In this document: positions 6,116-8,442 of the stretch, piece after piece
How the letters are laid out: each line of letters begins with the position of its first letter
Numbering within the stretch: position 1 is the first letter of the stretch
Origin: JAMCRM01 sp041685075
GTDB lineage: Bacteria > Acidobacteriota > Terriglobia > Bryobacterales > Bryobacteraceae
DNA: 8,442 bases
Reading direction: 5' to 3'
NCBI GenBank assembly: GCA_041685075.1
Contig: JAWLGN010000236.1
Span: 1 to 8,442, forward strand
Notes under the pieces: model-generated
Told to the model about the DNA's origin: nothing
The model's input: only the letters and a program-made list of their open reading frames with translations
Database searches by the model: none
Made by a program: the position numbers and the translations under genes

Positions 6116-7138
6116 CTACTGGCCGCGCTTCTGGATGATGCTCTCGGCCAGGTAGTTCACCACCTTGGTGCTGTTGCGGGCCACCTCGTAGTAGGCGAAC
6201 TTCAGCAACTGGTCCTTCCGGTTGCGCAGCGTCTCCCGGATTCCCTGCTGTACCCGCGGGTCGTTCAGCTCCCGCTGCCCCGCCGGCTCCTTCGACAGCA
6301 CTTTCAGAATCCGGTAGCCCTCGCCGGTGTGGATCACTCCGGAAACAGCTCCTGGCTGCAGCGACGCTACCAGCTTGCGCAGTTCCGGGTGGGCCTTCTC
6401 CAGCGCGGAATCGGGAATGAACCCCATGTCCCCGCCGTTGGGAGCCGTGTGGGGGTCCTCCGAGAAGTTCTGTGCCAGCATCTGGAAGTCTTCGCCGTTC
6501 CGCAGCCGGTTCTGGATGTCCAGAATCTTGCTCTTGGCTTCGGCTTCGTTCTGGGCCTTGCTGTTCTTCAGGTTGCGAACGTTCGGGTCGGGCACCGGGG
6601 TCACCAGGATCTGGGCCAGGTGTACCTGCGGCTCCGGAAGATTGAAGCTGGCCTTGTTGGCCTCGTAGAAGCTCGCCACGTCCGCATCGGTGATGGTGAT
6701 GTGGGCGGTGATTTCCTTGTTGATGAGCTTTTCGATGCTGATCTCCCGGCGCAACTGCGAGCGCAGGTCGTCCAGGGTCATCTTGCGGGCGGCCAGACGC
6801 TTTTCGAACTCCTCCTTGGTGTAGGGGGAGCGGAACTCGTTCACCCGCGCTTCCACGTCCGCGTCGCTGGCCATCAGCCCCAGCTTCTCGGCCCGTTGCA
6901 GCATGATTTCAGCGTCCACCAGGCTGCGCAGCAGTTCCAGCTTCTGTACCATCACCTGGTCTTCGCTGGAGCCCTCCGGGTTGGAAGGGAATTGGGACTG
7001 GTAGGCCTTCTCCAGCTCCGCGTAGGTGATGGTCTGGTCGTTCACCACGGCGGCGACATTGGGGGGTGGGGACTTCTTGCAGGCGGCTAGAGTCGCCACC
7101 ACCAGCAATGCCCCGGCAAGTAAGGCTTGGCGTTTCAT
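6116..7138 (-). CDS. Lipoprotein peptidyl-prolyl cis-trans isomerase, SurA/PpiC (parvulin) type
   Basis: Predicted lipid-anchored folding catalyst of the periplasm, 340 residues. The N-terminus is a lipoprotein signal with lipobox LAAC; Cys20 would be lipidated, and Lys at +2 favours the outer membrane under the enterobacterial rule. Residues about 28-155 match the SurA N-terminal chaperone domain (VAAVVNDQTITYAELE, then helices rich in E/K/L/R). Residues about 169-284 are the parvulin isomerase domain: VHLAQILV, FSEDPHTAPNGGDMGFI (225-241) and the closing GEGYRILKVLS (272-282). A C-terminal helical tail (about 290-340) would pack back on the chaperone domain. Substrates are probably outer-membrane or exported proteins; that is inferred from the family. 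ATG 7138 gives the clean signal peptide but has no clear ribosome site. The gene is divergent from the oxidoreductase and convergent with the ConA-like gene. Confidence 0.93.
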   Translation of the reverse strand: MKRQALLAGALLVVATLAACKKSPPPNVAAVVNDQTITYAELEKAYQSQFPSNPEGSSEDQVMVQKLELLRSLVDAEIMLQRAEKLGLMASDADVEARVNEFRSPYTKEEFEKRLAARKMTLDDLRSQLRREISIEKLINKEITAHITITDADVASFYEANKASFNLPEPQVHLAQILVTPVPDPNVRNLKNSKAQNEAEAKSKILDIQNRLRNGEDFQMLAQNFSEDPHTAPNGGDMGFIPDSALEKAHPELRKLVASLQPGAVSGVIHTGEGYRILKVLSKEPAGQRELNDPRVQQGIRETLRNRKDQLLKFAYYEVARNSTKVVNYLAESIIQKRGQ

Positions 7139-7149
7139 TGTGAAACCAC

Positions 7150-7155
7150 ATTGTA
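7150..7155 (-). promoter_or_regulatory. Possible -10 element for the isomerase gene
   Basis: On the minus strand this reads TACAAT, five of six matches to the sigma-70 -10 consensus, 11 nt before ATG 7138. A start of transcription about 7 nt downstream would leave a leader of only a few bases, fitting the lack of a ribosome site. No clear -35 box is seen. Confidence 0.35.
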
Positions 7156-7183
7156 GCCTGTCAGGGTCCGGTCGCGGTCCTGG

Positions 7184-7189
7184 TAAAAT
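7184..7189 (+). promoter_or_regulatory. Possible -10 element for the oxidoreductase gene
   Basis: TAAAAT, five of six matches to the -10 consensus, lies 33 nt before GTG 7223. It would give a short leader carrying the ribosome site at 7210-7215. The -35 position (about 7161-7166, TCAGGG) is poor. Together with the TACAAT on the other strand it makes the 84-bp gap a compact divergent promoter region. Confidence 0.4.
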
Positions 7190-7209
7190 AGAAGGTCTTT
7201 TTCACCCAT

Positions 7210-7215
7210 AGGAGA
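7210..7215 (+). promoter_or_regulatory. Shine-Dalgarno of the oxidoreductase gene
   Basis: AGGAGA, 7 nt before the GTG at 7223. This site supports GTG as the true start. Confidence 0.75.
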
Positions 7216-7222
7216 ACCAAAC

Positions 7223-8254
7223 GTGAGAGTAGGAATGATCGGGACCGGCGCGATTTCCCATAAACACGCGCAGGCTTACAGGAACATCGGGTTCGAAGTG
7301 GCCGTCTGCACCGACATCAACCCCGAGGCCGGCCGCAAGTTCGCCGCGCAGTATGGCGCGGAATTCGTGGGCTCCTACGAGGAAGTCTGCCGCCATCCCA
7401 AGGTGGACTACGTGGATGTCTGCACCTTCCCGGACTTCCGCCTCCAGCCGCTGGAGATCTGCGCCGAAACCAAGAAGCACATCATGGTGCAGAAGCCCAT
7501 CTCCACCACCCTCGAAACCGCGCGGAAGATCGTCGAAACCGCGCGCCGCGCCGGCATCGTGCTGGGTGTGATGAGCCAGCACCGCTTCGACGATTCCAGC
7601 ATGTTCGTGCACCGGGCCGTGGCCGAAGGCCGCCTGGGCAAGCTCATCCAGTGCGACGCCTACGTCAAGTGGTATCGTTCGCCGGAATACTACTCCCGCC
7701 CCATCAAGGGTAGCTGGGCGGTGGAGGGCGGCGGCGCCCTCATCAACCAGGCCATTCACCAGGTGGACATCCTCCGCTGGGTGGCCGGTCCCGTGCGCGA
7801 GCTGTTCGCCTGCTGGCAGTTGGGCGCGCGCCACAAGATCGAGTCCGAAGACGTGGTGAACGCCGTCCTCAAGTTCGCCAACGGCGCCACCGGGGTGATC
7901 CAGGCCTCCACGGCCTTCTGGCCGGGCTACACCGAGCGCGTCGAACTGCACGGCACCAAGGGTACCGCCGTGATCGCCGGCGACAACCTGGTGACCTGGG
8001 ACGTGGAGAACGACTCGGGCGACCCCGCCCCGGTTTCGACCACCGAGTTCTCCGGCTCCTCCGACCCCATGGCCATCTCGCTCGAGCCCTTCGAGCGCCA
8101 GTTCCGCGACTTCGCCGAAGCCATCCGCACCGGCCGCAAGCCGCTCATCGCCGGCGAGGAAGGCCTCCAGGCCATGGAGATCGTGGACGCCGTTTACCGT
8201 TCCTGCCGCACCGGCGACAAGGTAGTGATCGAGCCCATGCAGGCGGCGGGATAG
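7223..8254 (+). CDS. Gfo/Idh/MocA-family NAD(P)-dependent oxidoreductase
   Basis: Dehydrogenase of 343 residues in the glucose-fructose oxidoreductase / inositol dehydrogenase / MocA family, which oxidises or reduces a hydroxyl of sugars, inositols or derivatives with NAD(P); the substrate cannot be read from sequence. The Rossmann domain covers about 1-120, with dinucleotide loop GMIGTGAISHKH (4-15) and acidic Asp31 at the end of the second strand (VAVCTDINP), favouring NAD over NADP. The family EKP motif appears as QKP (90-92) with the expected Lys91. The C-terminal substrate domain has GGGALINQAIHQVD (169-182), whose His179 and Asp182 are the usual active-site positions. There is no signal peptide, so it is cytoplasmic. 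GTG 7223 has a good ribosome site 7 nt upstream. It stands alone on its strand here; a convergent TonB-type gene follows. Such genes are numerous in Acidobacteriota and Planctomycetota and often linked to sugar catabolism, but no sugar-uptake gene is adjacent. Confidence 0.95.
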   Translation: MRVGMIGTGAISHKHAQAYRNIGFEVAVCTDINPEAGRKFAAQYGAEFVGSYEEVCRHPKVDYVDVCTFPDFRLQPLEICAETKKHIMVQKPISTTLETARKIVETARRAGIVLGVMSQHRFDDSSMFVHRAVAEGRLGKLIQCDAYVKWYRSPEYYSRPIKGSWAVEGGGALINQAIHQVDILRWVAGPVRELFACWQLGARHKIESEDVVNAVLKFANGATGVIQASTAFWPGYTERVELHGTKGTAVIAGDNLVTWDVENDSGDPAPVSTTEFSGSSDPMAISLEPFERQFRDFAEAIRTGRKPLIAGEEGLQAMEIVDAVYRSCRTGDKVVIEPMQAAG

Positions 8255-8263
8255 TTCGGCGCC

Positions 8264-8306
8264 GGGGCGCGGAGCGGTTCAACGGCGGCTGCTCCGCCTC
8301 CGCCCC
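8264..8306. terminator. GC-rich hairpin between convergent genes
   Basis: In the 77-nt gap between the oxidoreductase and the convergent TonB-type gene, GCGGAGC (8269-8275) pairs with GCTCCGC (8291-8297) across a 15-nt loop. The stem extends by GGGGC (8264-8268) pairing with GCCCC (8302-8306) past a 4-nt bulge. Its place suits a shared two-way terminator, but neither side has a T-run, so it may act only as an mRNA-end structure. Confidence 0.35.
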
Positions 8307-8331
8307 TCAGGCCGGTGATGCAGCGGATTAC

Positions 8332-8442
8332 TCACGGCCTTGAGGCGGCATTGAACGAAATGTCCGTCTGAACCACGACTTCGATTGCCTCCGCTTTGCC
8401 GGTGGACGAAAGAGGGAGGCGCACCGGCTCGTATCGCCATTG
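8332..8442 (-). CDS. TonB C-terminal-domain protein (partial, C-terminal 36 residues)
   Basis: The last 111 bases, read on the minus strand, are an open frame of 36 codons ending in TGA at 8334..8332; the gene continues beyond the right edge. The visible part begins QWRYEPVRLPLSS and continues with alternating hydrophobics in VVVQTDISF before a short tail. This is the end of the TonB C-terminal domain, where the conserved Trp-x-Tyr/Phe-x-Pro segment is followed by a glycine-bearing turn (here STGKAE) and the last beta strand. Such proteins pass inner-membrane proton-motive energy to outer-membrane receptors; in acidobacteria many are TonB-like ends on other proteins. Only the domain end is visible, so whether this is a true TonB, a fusion, or a TonB-box-like tail on another protein is unknown. 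It converges on the oxidoreductase gene, 77 nt away. Confidence 0.72.
   Translation of the reverse strand, partial: QWRYEPVRLPLSSTGKAEAIEVVVQTDISFNAASRP

Noticed and set aside
6329..7090. A 253-codon plus-strand frame opposite the isomerase.
   Set aside because: Antisense shadow of a gene with a lipobox and intact SurA/parvulin domains.
7202..7951. A 249-codon minus-strand frame opposite the oxidoreductase.
   Set aside because: Antisense shadow; the plus-strand gene has a ribosome site and all family motifs.

Overview
This window is GC-rich DNA (long open frames antisense to genes, strong G/C third-position bias) from a bacterium with an envelope that appears to be Gram-negative: it has a lipoprotein parvulin, a TonB-type tail and a bifunctional penicillin-binding protein. 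The mix of families (PBP1b-like PBP, monofunctional proline dehydrogenase, ConA/DUF1080-like secreted protein, Gfo/Idh/MocA oxidoreductase, TonB-family protein) and the feel of the proteins suggest Acidobacteriota, perhaps the Solibacter/Bryobacter side. That placement is from memory of families, not from a search. I see no RNA genes, insertion sequences, CRISPR array or phage genes; it reads as ordinary chromosome.

Left block (5..5254, all on the minus strand, transcribed right to left): a monofunctional proline dehydrogenase; a small two-helix membrane protein with a Cys/His zinc-ribbon-like motif; a small single-helix protein whose start overlaps the previous gene by 73 nt; a class A penicillin-binding protein with all catalytic motifs of the transglycosylase and transpeptidase domains; and an exported TPR protein. 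Gaps are 63, -73, 88 and 51 nt, so the block could be one transcript or two. The last four genes look like a cell-envelope/peptidoglycan group; proline dehydrogenase is a catabolic enzyme that may only be a neighbour.

Middle (5255..5437): a 183-bp divergent intergenic region packed with a GC-rich repeat: six copies of CACCCGC and an exact 24-bp direct repeat. It separates proline dehydrogenase from a rightward gene for a secreted ConA-like (DUF1080/LamG-type) domain protein (5438..6109).

Right block: the ConA-like gene ends 6 nt from the end of a convergent gene for a SurA/PpiC-type lipoprotein peptidyl-prolyl isomerase (6116..7138). An 84-bp divergent promoter region then leads to a Gfo/Idh/MocA sugar-type oxidoreductase (7223..8254). 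The last 111 bases encode, on the minus strand, the C-terminal 36 residues of a TonB C-terminal-domain protein that runs off the window.

I found no convincing new multi-gene system. The points most worth a second look are the PBP1b-like/TPR/small-membrane-protein neighbourhood, the repeat-filled promoter region, the truncated TonB tail, and start codons that lack Shine-Dalgarno sequences but have -10-like hexamers just upstream.
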